Source: Streptomyces sp. SKN60
GTDB lineage: Bacteria > Actinomycetota > Actinomycetes > Streptomycetales > Streptomycetaceae
Reading direction: 5' to 3'
DNA length: 64,000 nt
Assembly (NCBI RefSeq): GCF_026236535.1
Contig: NZ_JAHTMW010000002.1
Span: 496,001 to 560,000, forward strand
Below are positions 26,341 to 35,865 of this stretch, in pieces. The number at the start of each line of letters is the position of its first letter. Position 1 is the stretch's first letter. Both the position numbers and the translations under genes were made by a program. The notes beneath the pieces were generated by a model. It did not search any database. It was given only the letters and a program-made list of their open reading frames with translations, and was not told the origin of the DNA.

Positions 26341-26467
26341 GGCATCGAGCCTAGGCGGACCGGGGGCCGCGCCCCGGGTGCCCCGGTCGGAACTCGGAGG
26401 CCTCCTCCGGTCGTACGCGGTACCGTCCCCGTACACCAGGCGCGGTACGCGACACGGGAGGTGTGCG

Positions 26468-26887
26468 GTGGAGATCCGGCGGGCCACCACGGTGGCGGAG
26501 CTGCTCGCGGCGGCGCACCTGTACGACGCGCCGCCCCGCGAGGAGTGGGCGGCGGCCTTCCTCGCCGCCCCCGGCCATGTGCTGCTCATCGCCTACGCGC
26601 CCGACGGCACCCCGGCCGGCTTCGTCTCCGGCATCGAGATGCACCACCCCGACAAGGGCGTGGAACTGTGCCTGTACGAGCTCTCCGTCGACGAGGCCCA
26701 TCGCCGCCGCGGCATCGGCCGCGCCCTCACCGAGGCGCTCGCGGCGGAGGCCCGGGCGCGCGGCTGTTACGGCATGTGGGTGGGCGTGGACACGGACAAC
26801 GAGCCCGCGCTGCGGACGTACGCGGCGGCGGGCGCGGCGGACGAGGGCGTGTTCACGATGCGGGGCTGGTCGTTTCCCCGGTCCTGA
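26468..26887 (+). CDS. GNAT acetyltransferase, AAC(3)-I-like in its core motif
   Basis: This 139-residue protein starts at GTG 26468 after GGGAGG. The acetyl-CoA motif A reads LCLYELSVDEAHRRRGIGRALTEALAAEAR, with the pyrophosphate loop RRRGIG, and motif B follows as VGVDTDNEPALRTYAAAGA. The pattern YELSVxxxHRRxGIG resembles the aminoglycoside 3-N-acetyltransferase I group, but this is not enough to claim resistance. It is divergent from the hydrolase-ABC gene and overlaps the convergent DUF4291 gene by 35 bp at its end. Confidence 0.78.
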   Translation: MEIRRATTVAELLAAAHLYDAPPREEWAAAFLAAPGHVLLIAYAPDGTPAGFVSGIEMHHPDKGVELCLYELSVDEAHRRRGIGRALTEALAAEARARGCYGMWVGVDTDNEPALRTYAAAGAADEGVFTMRGWSFPRS

Positions 26888-27500
26888 TCGGCACGACCCG
26901 GTCGAGCAGCCCGTCCGGCACGGGGTACGGCCGCTCCTCCGGCAGCAGCCGCCCGGCCTCCGCCAGGCGCCCCTCCCGTACCAGCCCGTGGATCTCGTGG
27001 GCGAGCGGCGTCACGTCCCGGATCGCGACCGTCCACTCGTCGGCGTACCGCCGCGAGGCCTCCCCGGCAAGCCCGAGCTGCAGGGACCGGTGGCCGAGCC
27101 CGCTCAGGTGCAGGTCCCGCTCGGGATCCCACTGCACCCGGGCCGGTGCGCGCTTCAACTCCCGCTGCCAGTCCGCCCGGTCGGTGTGGAAGCCGCGCAC
27201 GTAGTGGGAGAGGGCGGCGTTCCGCAGGGCCCATTCGAAGCCGTCCCGCCGGATCTCGACGGCGAGCACGACCTCCTGCCCCTCCTTCTGCCCCCAGCCG
27301 CAGCGGTACATCATCCACAGGAACGACGGCTTGATCCAGGTCATCCGGTCCCGCTTCCACTCCGGCGGAAAGCGTCCGTCCCGGGCGGCGGGAAGGCCGA
27401 GCTCCGGGCGGTAGGCCTGGTACACGGTCACCGTCGAGTCGGTGTGCAGGGCGCGGATCTGATGCTTCGGGTGCTTCGGGTGCTGCGGCGGTGCGGACAT
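26853..27500 (-). CDS. DUF4291 family protein
   Basis: This 215-residue protein contains VTVYQAYRPELGLPAA and DRMTWIKPSFLWMMYRCGWGQKEGQEVVLAVEIRRDGFEWAL, which match the conserved core of DUF4291. The family is widespread in bacteria and fungi and has no established activity; the invariant Arg, Trp and Lys residues hint at an enzyme or nucleic-acid-binding role. The N-terminus carries a PPQHPKHPKHQ stretch. The last 35 bp overlap the GNAT gene tail to tail. Confidence 0.82.
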   Translation of the reverse strand: MSAPPQHPKHPKHQIRALHTDSTVTVYQAYRPELGLPAARDGRFPPEWKRDRMTWIKPSFLWMMYRCGWGQKEGQEVVLAVEIRRDGFEWALRNAALSHYVRGFHTDRADWQRELKRAPARVQWDPERDLHLSGLGHRSLQLGLAGEASRRYADEWTVAIRDVTPLAHEIHGLVREGRLAEAGRLLPEERPYPVPDGLLDRVVPIRTGETTSPAS

Positions 27501-27554
27501 GGCCCCCAGGGTGGGTCGGCGGGCACCCCGGGGGCCAGTGGTTTTCCCGTCCGG

Positions 27555-28700
27555 TCAGGGGACGTTCTGGACGACCTCGCAGGAGGCGTTGGCCGTGTCC
27601 GTGCCCGTCTGGCCGTTGCAGGTGTCGGGGGCGCCGGGGCCGCCGTCGAGGGAGTCGTTGCCCGGGCCCGCGAGGATGGTGTCGGCGCCGTCGTCGCCGC
27701 GCAGGGCGTCCGAGCCGCCCGCGGTGCCGACGGTGGCGGTGAGGTTGTAGTCGGCGTTGTCGCCGAAGATCCGGTCGTTGCCGCCGCCGCCGTTGATCAC
27801 GTCGCTGCTCGCGGAGGTGGTGGCCGCGCTGGAGACGGAGCTCTCGCCGGTCAGCAGTTCGTTGCTCGGACCGCCCGTGATCCGGTCGCTTCCGGAGCCG
27901 GTCGCGGTGCCTCCGTTGTCGACCCGGAGGTTGTGGTCGCCGATGATCGCGAACGATCCGTCCGTGGTGTCGCTGATGACGTCGTTCCCGCCGTTGCCGC
28001 TCGCGTTCCCGCCCGTCGCGTCGCTGTCACCGACGAGGAAGTCCTGGGCTCCCAGGCCGCCGTCGATGATGTCGCTGCCCGCGCCGCTCGCGTTCCCGGC
28101 CGTCGAACGGGCGTCGCCGACGATGTCGTCGCTCTCGGCGCCGCCGTTGAGGCGGTCCCATCCGCTGCCGCTGGCGTTGGCGCCCAGGCTGTCGCCGGTC
28201 AGGAAGTCGTTGCCCGTGCCGCCGTCCAGGGTGTCGTTCGCACCGCCCGAGGCGGTGAAGGCGCCGCTGAAGGGGGCCCGGTTGTCACCGGCCAGCGAGT
28301 CGTTGCCGCTGCCGCCGAGCAGGGTGTCGGAGGACACGGCGCCGGTGGAGGAGCCGCTCGTGTTGAACGTGTCGCCGATGAGACGGTCGTTGTCCGCGCC
28401 GCCGTCGAGGCGGTCGCTGCCGAGCCCGCCCGTCAGCAGGTCGTCGCCGCCGAGGCCGCAGATCAGGTCGTTGCCGCCGAGGCCGTTGATCGTGTCGCTG
28501 CCGGCCGTACCGACGATCACGTCGTTGCCCGCCGTGCCGTTGGTGGTCTGGCCGGGGGCGCCGACGACGATCGTGGCGGGCGCGCCGAAGCAGGTCGGCT
28601 GCTGGGCTTCGGCCGACGGGGCGGCGAGTCCGACGGCCCCCAGAGCGAGTGCGCAGGCGTATCCGCTCGTGGCTACACGGCGGAGATGACTCCTCGTCAT
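27555..28700 (-). CDS. Secreted RTX (hemolysin-type calcium-binding) repeat protein
   Basis: This 381-residue protein has an N-terminal signal sequence (HLRRVATSGYACALALGAVGLAAPSAEA) and then many GGxGxDxUx nonapeptides, for example GLGGNDLICGLGGDDLLTGG, GGSGNDSLAGD and GPGNDSLDGG, forming a calcium-dependent beta-roll over nearly the whole length. Repeats are interrupted by Ser/Thr/Ala-rich loops of about 10-15 residues. No catalytic domain is present, so it may be a structural, adhesive or calcium-storing surface protein. A C-terminal cysteine pair (DTCNGQ ... NASCEV) may form a disulfide. ATG 28700 was chosen because AAAGGA lies 6 bp upstream. Confidence 0.87.
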   Translation of the reverse strand: MTRSHLRRVATSGYACALALGAVGLAAPSAEAQQPTCFGAPATIVVGAPGQTTNGTAGNDVIVGTAGSDTINGLGGNDLICGLGGDDLLTGGLGSDRLDGGADNDRLIGDTFNTSGSSTGAVSSDTLLGGSGNDSLAGDNRAPFSGAFTASGGANDTLDGGTGNDFLTGDSLGANASGSGWDRLNGGAESDDIVGDARSTAGNASGAGSDIIDGGLGAQDFLVGDSDATGGNASGNGGNDVISDTTDGSFAIIGDHNLRVDNGGTATGSGSDRITGGPSNELLTGESSVSSAATTSASSDVINGGGGNDRIFGDNADYNLTATVGTAGGSDALRGDDGADTILAGPGNDSLDGGPGAPDTCNGQTGTDTANASCEVVQNVP

Positions 28701-28763
28701 CGACATTCCTTTCGATCATGGACAGATTTTCGAGAACTGCCTCAGGATCGTTCCCGCCCGCTC

Positions 28764-28792
28764 ACACCCCGTGACGGTTGCTCGCGGGGTGT
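28764..28792. terminator. Hairpin ACACCCC/GGGGTGT
   Basis: ACACCCC (28764-28770) pairs with GGGGTGT (28786-28792). It is the second of two stem-loops downstream of mmsA and upstream of the RTX gene on the same strand. Confidence 0.5.
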
Positions 28793-28813
28793 AGTCGAAC
28801 GGCGGACGAGGAC

Positions 28814-28841
28814 GGCCCGTACAGCCGAAGCCGTACGGGCC
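28814..28841. terminator. Hairpin terminator after mmsA
   Basis: GGCCCGTAC and GTACGGGCC form a perfect 9-bp stem with a 10-base loop, 30 bp downstream of the mmsA stop (28872). It closes the iolC-iolB-iolD-mmsA operon. Confidence 0.7.
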
Positions 28842-28871
28842 GCAGGGTGGCGCGAGAGGGCCGGTCGGGCG

Positions 28872-30374
<1,503 letters not shown>

Positions 30375-30396
30375 GACGGAATGCTCCTTCTGGCTG

Positions 30397-32265
30397 CTAC
30401 AGGTGGCGGCGTCGGGCGGTGACGTGCCGGTCGTACTCCTCGCGGGCCTTGACCGCCGACGGGCGGGTCGAAATCGCGGCCACGGGCACATCCCACCACG
30501 CCTGGGCGGGGGGCGGGCCCGACACACTGTCGCCCGTTTCGGTCTCCACGTAGACACATGTGGGAACCGTGGCCTGCCGGGCGTCCGCGAGGGCTTCCCG
30601 CAGGTCACGTACGGTACGGGCGCGCCGCACCCGCAGGCCGAGGGAGGCGGCGTTGGCGGCGAGGTCGACGGGGAGGGGCGGCCCGGTGAAGCCGCCGTCC
30701 TCCGCGCGGAAGCGGTAGTCGGTGCCGAAGCGCTCGGCGCCCACCGCCTCCGACAGGCCGCCGATCGACGCGTAGCCGTGGTTGTCGAGGATGACCAGCT
30801 TGACGGGCAGTCCCTCCTGCACGGCGGTGACGATTTCGGTGGGGTTCATCAGATACGTACCGTCGCCGACCAGCGCCCACACCGGCCGGCCGGGCGCGGC
30901 GAGCGAGACGCCGATGGCCGCCGGGATCTCGTATCCCATGCAGGAGTAGCCGTATTCGACGTGGTACTGGTCGGTGGAACGGGTCCGCCACAGCTTGTGG
31001 AGGTCGCCGGGCAGCGAGCCGGCCGCGTTGATCAGAATGTCGTCCCCGGTGACCAGGGTGTCGAGTACGCCGAGGACCTGCGCCTGGGTGGGGCGGGCGC
31101 TCGGGTCGGACGCGGCGCAGGCGGCGTCGGTACGGGCCTTCCAGCGCAGCTTCTCCTCCGCGTACTCGTGCACGTAGTGCTCGGTGACATGGTGCTGCTC
31201 AAGGAGACCGTGGAGTTGCTCCAGGCCCTCGCGGGCGTCCGCGACCAGGGGGAGCGCCGCCATCCGGTGGCTGTCGACGGCGGCGATGTTGAGGTTGACG
31301 AACCGCACGGCGGGGTGGCCGAACAGGGTCGAGGAAGCGGTGGTGAAGTCGCTCCAGCGGGTGCCGACCCCGATCACCACGTCGGCGGTACGGGCCAGGT
31401 GGTCGGCGACGGCGGTGCCGGTGTGGCCGATGCCGCCCATGTCCTGGGGGTGGCCGTGAGGCAGCGCGCCCTTGCCGGCCTGGGTGGAGGCGACCGGGAT
31501 GCCGGTCCGTGCCGCGAAGTCGGAGAGCGACTCCTCGGCCCCGCTGTACTTGACGCCGCCGCCCGCGACGATCAGCGGGCGGGCGGCCCGGCCGATCGCC
31601 TCCGCCGCCGCCTCCAGCTCGTCCTCGTCCGGTGCCGGGCGGCGCACCCGCCAGATCCGCTCGGCGAAGAACGCCTCGGGCCAGTCGTACGCCTCGGCCT
31701 GCACGTCCTGCGGCAGCGCGAGGGTGACGGCGCCGGTCTCGGCGGGGTCGGTGAGGACCCGGATCGCTTCGAGGGCGGCCGGGATCAGCGCCTCGGGACG
31801 GACGATCCGGTCGAAGTACCTCGACACCGGGCGCAGACAGTCGTTGACGGAGACGTCGCCGGCGTACGGGACCTGGAGCTGCTGGAGCACGGGGTCGGCC
31901 GGGCGGGTGGCGAAGGTGTCGCCGGGCAGCAGGAGGACCGGGATCCGGTTGATCGTGGCGAGCGCGGCACCCGTGACGAGGTTGGTGGCGCCGGGGCCGA
32001 TGGAGGTGGTGACGGCGTGGATCCGGAGCCGCCGGGACTGGCGGGCGTAGCCGACGGCCGCGTGCACCATGGCCTGTTCGTTGCGTCCCTGGTGGTACGG
32101 CATGAGGTCGGCGTGCTCGACGAGCGCCTGGCCGAGCCCGGCCACGTTGCCGTGGCCGAAGATGCCCCAGGTGGCGGTGACGAGCCGCTGCCGCACGCCG
32201 TCGCGCTCGGTGTGCTGGGCGGCGAGGAAGCGCACCAGGGCCTGGGCGACGGTCAGCCGGGTCAC
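30397..32265 (-). CDS. iolD: 3D-(3,5/4)-trihydroxycyclohexane-1,2-dione hydrolase (IolD)
   Basis: This 622-residue ThDP enzyme opens the inositol ring by hydrolysing the diketone to 5-deoxy-D-glucuronate. The N-terminal glutamate region is GRNEQAMVHAAVGYARQ, the ThDP-binding motif is LVGDGTYLMNPTEIVTAVQEGLPVKLVILDNHGY, and RLRIHAVTTSIGPGATNLVTGAA is typical of IolD. The start GTG 32265 has GGAGGG just upstream and overlaps the iolB stop by 4 bp. The order iolC-iolB-iolD-mmsA gives consecutive steps of one pathway, although not in biochemical order. Confidence 0.94.
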   Translation of the reverse strand: MTRLTVAQALVRFLAAQHTERDGVRQRLVTATWGIFGHGNVAGLGQALVEHADLMPYHQGRNEQAMVHAAVGYARQSRRLRIHAVTTSIGPGATNLVTGAALATINRIPVLLLPGDTFATRPADPVLQQLQVPYAGDVSVNDCLRPVSRYFDRIVRPEALIPAALEAIRVLTDPAETGAVTLALPQDVQAEAYDWPEAFFAERIWRVRRPAPDEDELEAAAEAIGRAARPLIVAGGGVKYSGAEESLSDFAARTGIPVASTQAGKGALPHGHPQDMGGIGHTGTAVADHLARTADVVIGVGTRWSDFTTASSTLFGHPAVRFVNLNIAAVDSHRMAALPLVADAREGLEQLHGLLEQHHVTEHYVHEYAEEKLRWKARTDAACAASDPSARPTQAQVLGVLDTLVTGDDILINAAGSLPGDLHKLWRTRSTDQYHVEYGYSCMGYEIPAAIGVSLAAPGRPVWALVGDGTYLMNPTEIVTAVQEGLPVKLVILDNHGYASIGGLSEAVGAERFGTDYRFRAEDGGFTGPPLPVDLAANAASLGLRVRRARTVRDLREALADARQATVPTCVYVETETGDSVSGPPPAQAWWDVPVAAISTRPSAVKAREEYDRHVTARRRHL

Positions 32266-33104
32266 TTGTATCCCTCCGTGTGGTCGGGGTGGAAGCTGAT
32301 CCGCCACTCCCGCTCGGGGCCGGGTCCGGCCATGACGTTGAGGTAGTAGAGCGGGTGCCCGGGCTGGGCGATCGACGGGCCGTGCCAGCCGTCGGGAACG
32401 AGGACGGCGTCACCGGTGCGCACCTCGGCGAGGAGTTCGGCGCCGCCGGGGCGGGACGGGGTGATCCGCTGGTAGCCGTAGCCGGGCGGGGCGTGGTGCG
32501 GGGCTCCGGGCGGCGCGTACACCTCGTAGTAGTAGATCTCCTCCAGGACGGACTCCGTGCCCGGGCGGTGCTCGTCGTGCTTGTGCGGCGGATAGGAGGA
32601 CCAGTTGCCGCCGGGGGTGATCACCTCGACGGCGATCAGCCGGTCGCAGTCGAAAACGCCCGCCGCGGCGAAGTTGCGCACCTCGCGGGTGCGGTTGCCG
32701 CTGCCCCGGGTCTCGACGGGAACCTCCGGCGCGGAGCCGTAGCGTGCGGGGAGTCGTCGCTCGCACTTCGCTCCTGCCAAAGCGAAGCGGCCTCCCGCAC
32801 CGGAGGCGATCTGGGCGTGGGCGTCCCTGGGTACGTAGGCGAAGTCCGAGACCCCGTCGAACGGGCTGTCGCGGCCCACGAGTTCGAGGATTTCCCCGTC
32901 GACGCGCACCGTACCGCCCCCGGAGAGCGGAAGCACCACCCATTCGCTGTTCCCCGTCTCGAACTCGTGGGTCCCGCCGGGCGGCAGATCGAGCACCCGC
33001 AGCGAGCTGTGCGTCCAGCCGGCCCGCTCGGGGTCGATGTCGACGTCGTACGGGCCGCGGGCGGCCGAGCCGGCGGGGAGATGGAGGGCGAGCGTGGAGT
33101 CCAT
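32262..33104 (-). CDS. iolB: 5-deoxy-glucuronate isomerase (IolB)
   Basis: This 280-residue double-cupin protein isomerises 5-deoxy-D-glucuronate to 2-deoxy-5-keto-D-gluconate. The metal site is visible as SYPPHKHDEH with LEEIYYYE, followed by VLVPDGWHGPSIAQPGHPLYYLNVMAGPG, a typical IolB ending. ATG 33104 was chosen over 33110 because AGGGA is 8 bp upstream. The gene is 45 bp after iolC and overlaps iolD by 4 bp. Confidence 0.94.
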   Translation of the reverse strand: MDSTLALHLPAGSAARGPYDVDIDPERAGWTHSSLRVLDLPPGGTHEFETGNSEWVVLPLSGGGTVRVDGEILELVGRDSPFDGVSDFAYVPRDAHAQIASGAGGRFALAGAKCERRLPARYGSAPEVPVETRGSGNRTREVRNFAAAGVFDCDRLIAVEVITPGGNWSSYPPHKHDEHRPGTESVLEEIYYYEVYAPPGAPHHAPPGYGYQRITPSRPGGAELLAEVRTGDAVLVPDGWHGPSIAQPGHPLYYLNVMAGPGPEREWRISFHPDHTEGYK

Positions 33105-33149
33105 GGTCATGTCCCTACCCGCCGGGGCGCCCCGTCATCGGGGGCCGGG

Positions 33150-34208
33150 TCATCGGGGGCGCTCCGGGATCGAGGCGTCGCCGGTGGCGAGGGCCAGGTC
33201 GATCTCCTCGGCGTACGGCATGGCGGGCGAGCAGGCGAGCCGGCCGGCCACGATCGCGCCCGCGGCGTTGGCCCGGCGCAGCAGCAGCTCCAGGTCGAGG
33301 CCGGCGAGCAGGCCCTGGGCGAGCGCGCCGCCGAAGGCGTCGCCGGCGCCGAGGCCGTTGACCACCTCGACGGGCAGCGGCGGGACCTCGGCGGTGGTGC
33401 CGTCGGCGGCGAGCGCGAGGACGCCCTTGGGGCCCTGTTTGACGACGGCGAGCCGGACACCGGCGGCGAGCAGGGCGCGGGCGGCGGCGTACGGCTCGCG
33501 CTCGCCGGTGGCGATCTCGCACTCGTCGAGGTTGCCGACGGCGACGGTCGCGTGCCGCAGCGCCTCCGCGTACAGCGGGCCGGCCTCGCCGGGGGCGTCC
33601 CAGAGGGCGGGGCGCCAGTCGAGGTCGAGGACGGTGAACGCGCCGGGTCCGGCCGCGGCGGCCCGCTCGCGCAGCGCCGCGAGGGTCGCGGTGCGGCTGG
33701 GTTCGGCGCTCAGTCCGGTGCCGGTGACCCACAGCGCGCGGGCCGCCCGGAGTGCGTGGAGGTCCAGCTCGTGGGGGTGGATCTCCAGGTCGGGGGCCTT
33801 GGGGCGGCGGTAGAAGTGGATCGGGAAGTGGTCGGGCGGGAAGATCTCGCAGAAGGTGACCGGGGTGGGGTACGCGGCGACCTCGGTGACCCACCGCTCG
33901 TCCACCCCGAAGGCCCGCAGCTCGCGGCGCAGGTACGCGCCGAACGGGTCGGCCCCGGTCCGGCTGATCAGCGCGGTGCGGCAGCCGAGCCGCGCGGCGG
34001 CGACGGCCACATTGGCCGGGGAGCCGCCGAGGAACTTCCCGAAGCTCTCCACCCGGGCCAGCTCCACCCCGCTCTGCAACGGGTACAGGTCCACACCGAG
34101 GCGCCCCATCGCGATCAGGTCGTAAGTGACCCGGTCGTACGCGACCGGCTCCCGCCCGATCGGGTCGTCGGGGCGGCCGTCCCGCCGGTGCTCCGGTTCC
34201 GCCGTCAT
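33150..34208 (-). CDS. iolC: 5-dehydro-2-deoxygluconokinase (IolC, PfkB family)
   Basis: This 352-residue PfkB-type kinase phosphorylates 2-deoxy-5-keto-D-gluconate with ATP. The N-terminal motif is MGRLGVDLYPLQSGVELARVESFGKFLGGSPANVAVAAARLG and the anion-hole/catalytic motif is VVNGLGAGDAFGGALAQGLL with the base Asp in GAGD. It is the first gene of the operon, with a good promoter at 34254-34282. ATG 34208 and GTG 34214 are both possible starts. The following aldolase (iolJ) and inositol dehydrogenase (iolG) are not in the window. Confidence 0.93.
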   Translation of the reverse strand: MTAEPEHRRDGRPDDPIGREPVAYDRVTYDLIAMGRLGVDLYPLQSGVELARVESFGKFLGGSPANVAVAAARLGCRTALISRTGADPFGAYLRRELRAFGVDERWVTEVAAYPTPVTFCEIFPPDHFPIHFYRRPKAPDLEIHPHELDLHALRAARALWVTGTGLSAEPSRTATLAALRERAAAAGPGAFTVLDLDWRPALWDAPGEAGPLYAEALRHATVAVGNLDECEIATGEREPYAAARALLAAGVRLAVVKQGPKGVLALAADGTTAEVPPLPVEVVNGLGAGDAFGGALAQGLLAGLDLELLLRRANAAGAIVAGRLACSPAMPYAEEIDLALATGDASIPERPR

Positions 34209-34253
34209 CGGCACGTCACCTCTCGCCTCGGCCCTGGTGGGCCCACGTCCTCA

Positions 34254-34282
34254 GGTCTATCCACGGCCCTGGGGCGTGTCAA
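34254..34282 (-). promoter_or_regulatory. Promoter of the iolC-iolB-iolD-mmsA operon
   Basis: On the minus strand TTGACA (34282-34277) is separated by 17 bp from TAGACC (34259-34254). The -35 is a perfect HrdB consensus and the spacer is ideal. It lies 46 bp upstream of the iolC start. Confidence 0.75.
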
Positions 34283-34391
34283 CGACAGGTCCTGCCATCC
34301 GGACGTGCCGCCGGACGCGACCGGGCGTGCTGCGCACGTACTGCCCGACGCCGTCTTGACGCCCCCAGGAGTCCGCCCCAAGGTGGCATTC

Positions 34392-35336
34392 ATGACGAAT
34401 CCGTCACCTCGGCGGCCCTCGCCGCCCCCGTCAGCCTCCCCCCAGCCGCCGCGGATCAGAGTCGGTTCCGCCCCGGACTCGTGGGGGGTGTGGTTCCCCG
34501 ACGATCCGCGGCAGGTGCCGTGGCAGCGGTTCCTGGACGAGGTGGCGGGCGCCGGCTACGAGTGGATCGAGCTCGGCCCGTACGGCTATCTGCCGACCGA
34601 TCCGGGCCTGCTCGCCGAGGAGACGGGCAGCCGGGGGCTGCGGGTCTCGGCGGCGACCGTGTTCACCGGGCTCCACCACGGGCCGGCCGGGTGGGAGCGG
34701 ACCTGGGCCCATGTCGCCGAGAACGCGGCGCTCGCCCAGGCCATGGGCGCGGAACATCTGGTCGTGATCCCCTCCTTCTGGCGGGACGACCGCACCGGCG
34801 AGGTCCTGGAGGACCGCACCCTCACGGCCGAACAGTGGCGGCAGCTGACCGGTCTGACCGAGCGCCTCGGCCACGAGGTGCGGGAGCGCTACGGGCTGCG
34901 GATCGTGGTCCATCCGCACGCCGACACCCACCTCGACACCGAGGAGAACGTCACCCGCTTCCTCGACGCCACCGACCCCGATCTGGTGGCGCTGTGCCTG
35001 GACACGGGCCACTACGCCTACTGCGGCGGCGACAGCGTGAAGCTGATCGAGACCTACGGCGAGCGGATCGGCTACCTCCATCTCAAGCAGGTCGACCCGG
35101 CGGTGCTCGCCCGGGTGGTGGCCGAGGAGCTGCCCTTCGGTCCGGCGGTGGCCCAGGGCGTGATGTGCGAGCCGCCGGCCGGGGTGCCGGCCCTGGAGCC
35201 GGTGCTCGACGCGGCGCGCGCCCTGGACGTGGACCTGTTCGCCATCGTCGAGCAGGACATGTACCCCTGCGAGCCCGACGCTCCCTACCCCATCGCGGAG
35301 CGCACCCGCCGCTTCCTCCGCTCCTGTGGCGTCTGA
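34392..35336 (+). CDS. IolE/IolI-like sugar isomerase or inosose dehydratase
   Basis: This 314-residue xylose-isomerase-like TIM-barrel protein (AP endonuclease 2 superfamily) contains RVGSAPDSWGVWFPDDPRQVPWQRFLDEVAGAGYEWIELGPYGYLPTDP, then VHPHADTHLD, LCLDTGHYAYCGGD and HLKQVDP, giving the Glu, Asp, His and Glu metal ligands. The family includes inosose dehydratase (IolE) and inosose isomerase (IolI). The opening GSAPDSWGVW is like IolE relatives of actinomycetes, but I cannot separate the two. ATG 34392 is preceded by AAGGTGG. It is divergent from the iolC operon and presumably coregulated. Confidence 0.8.
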   Translation: MTNPSPRRPSPPPSASPQPPRIRVGSAPDSWGVWFPDDPRQVPWQRFLDEVAGAGYEWIELGPYGYLPTDPGLLAEETGSRGLRVSAATVFTGLHHGPAGWERTWAHVAENAALAQAMGAEHLVVIPSFWRDDRTGEVLEDRTLTAEQWRQLTGLTERLGHEVRERYGLRIVVHPHADTHLDTEENVTRFLDATDPDLVALCLDTGHYAYCGGDSVKLIETYGERIGYLHLKQVDPAVLARVVAEELPFGPAVAQGVMCEPPAGVPALEPVLDAARALDVDLFAIVEQDMYPCEPDAPYPIAERTRRFLRSCGV

Positions 35337-35467
35337 TGATCGTGCGTCACTTTCGTCACGGCCGTCGCTCCTTCGTCACGCATGTCTCCGTTACGCGGGC
35401 TTTCCGTCACAGGCGCTCGACAGCCTCTCTCCTCCCGTCGGAAGGGGCCGTCGACCGGGCACAGGCT

Positions 35468-35496
35468 CAGTGATCACGCGTCACGAGTGATCACCA
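35468..35496. promoter_or_regulatory. Paired TGATCAC elements upstream of the small HTH gene
   Basis: AGTGATCAC occurs at 35468-35476 and GAGTGATCAC at 35486-35495, so the GTGATCAC palindromes are 18 bp apart with GCGTCACGA between them. Further CGTCAC copies occur at 35345, 35356 and 35376. They lie 70-100 bp before the start at 35566 and look like operator sites. Confidence 0.5.
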
Positions 35497-35565
35497 GTGA
35501 CGTCCGGCAGCTCCCCCGACGGCGCCCCCGCCGCCCTGCCGGGCACGCAGGAGAGGTGCCACGCC

Positions 35566-35763
35566 ATGACCGACAGAAGGCTCTGGTCGTACAAGGACAT
35601 CGCCGCGCACATCAAGGTGCAGCCGGACACGGTCCGCTCCTACCGGAAGCACGGACTGCTGCCCGTGCCCGACCACGTGGAGTCGGGCAAGCCCTATTGG
35701 ACCCCGGACACCATCCGCGCCTGGGTCGCGAACCGGCCGGGGAACCGGAGCCGCCGGAACTGA
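35566..35763 (+). CDS. Small excisionase/MerR-like HTH protein
   Basis: This 65-residue protein reads LWSYKDIAAHIKVQPDTVRSYRKHGLLPVPDHVESGKPYWTPDTIRAWVANRPG: one winged-helix HTH of the AlpA/Xis/MerR type with the signature Y.K..LP.P and W....I..W. Such proteins are DNA-bending factors or small repressors. The start ATG 35566 follows AGGAGAGG. No integrase, att site or phage gene is nearby, so a stand-alone regulator is more likely than an excisionase. It may bind the paired TGATCAC sites upstream of itself. Confidence 0.8.
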   Translation: MTDRRLWSYKDIAAHIKVQPDTVRSYRKHGLLPVPDHVESGKPYWTPDTIRAWVANRPGNRSRRN

Positions 35764-35796
35764 GCCGCCCCGAGGGAGACGGAGGCCCCGAGCCCC

Positions 35797-35836
35797 GGAG
35801 GCCCCGCACCGCGCCCCCGCGCGGTGCGGGGCCTCC
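35797..35836. terminator. Perfect 17-bp stem terminator between convergent genes
   Basis: GGAGGCCCCGCACCGCG pairs exactly with CGCGGTGCGGGGCCTCC around a 6-base loop. It lies between the small HTH gene (ends 35763) and the MMPL gene (ends 35866) and should work in both directions. Confidence 0.85.
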
Positions 35837-35865
35837 GTCGTCCCGCGCCGGTCATCCGCGGACGG

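Noticed and set aside
35566..35763. Excisionase of an integrated element
   Set aside because: No integrase, attachment site, tRNA gene or phage gene is present nearby; the HTH match alone does not imply mobility.
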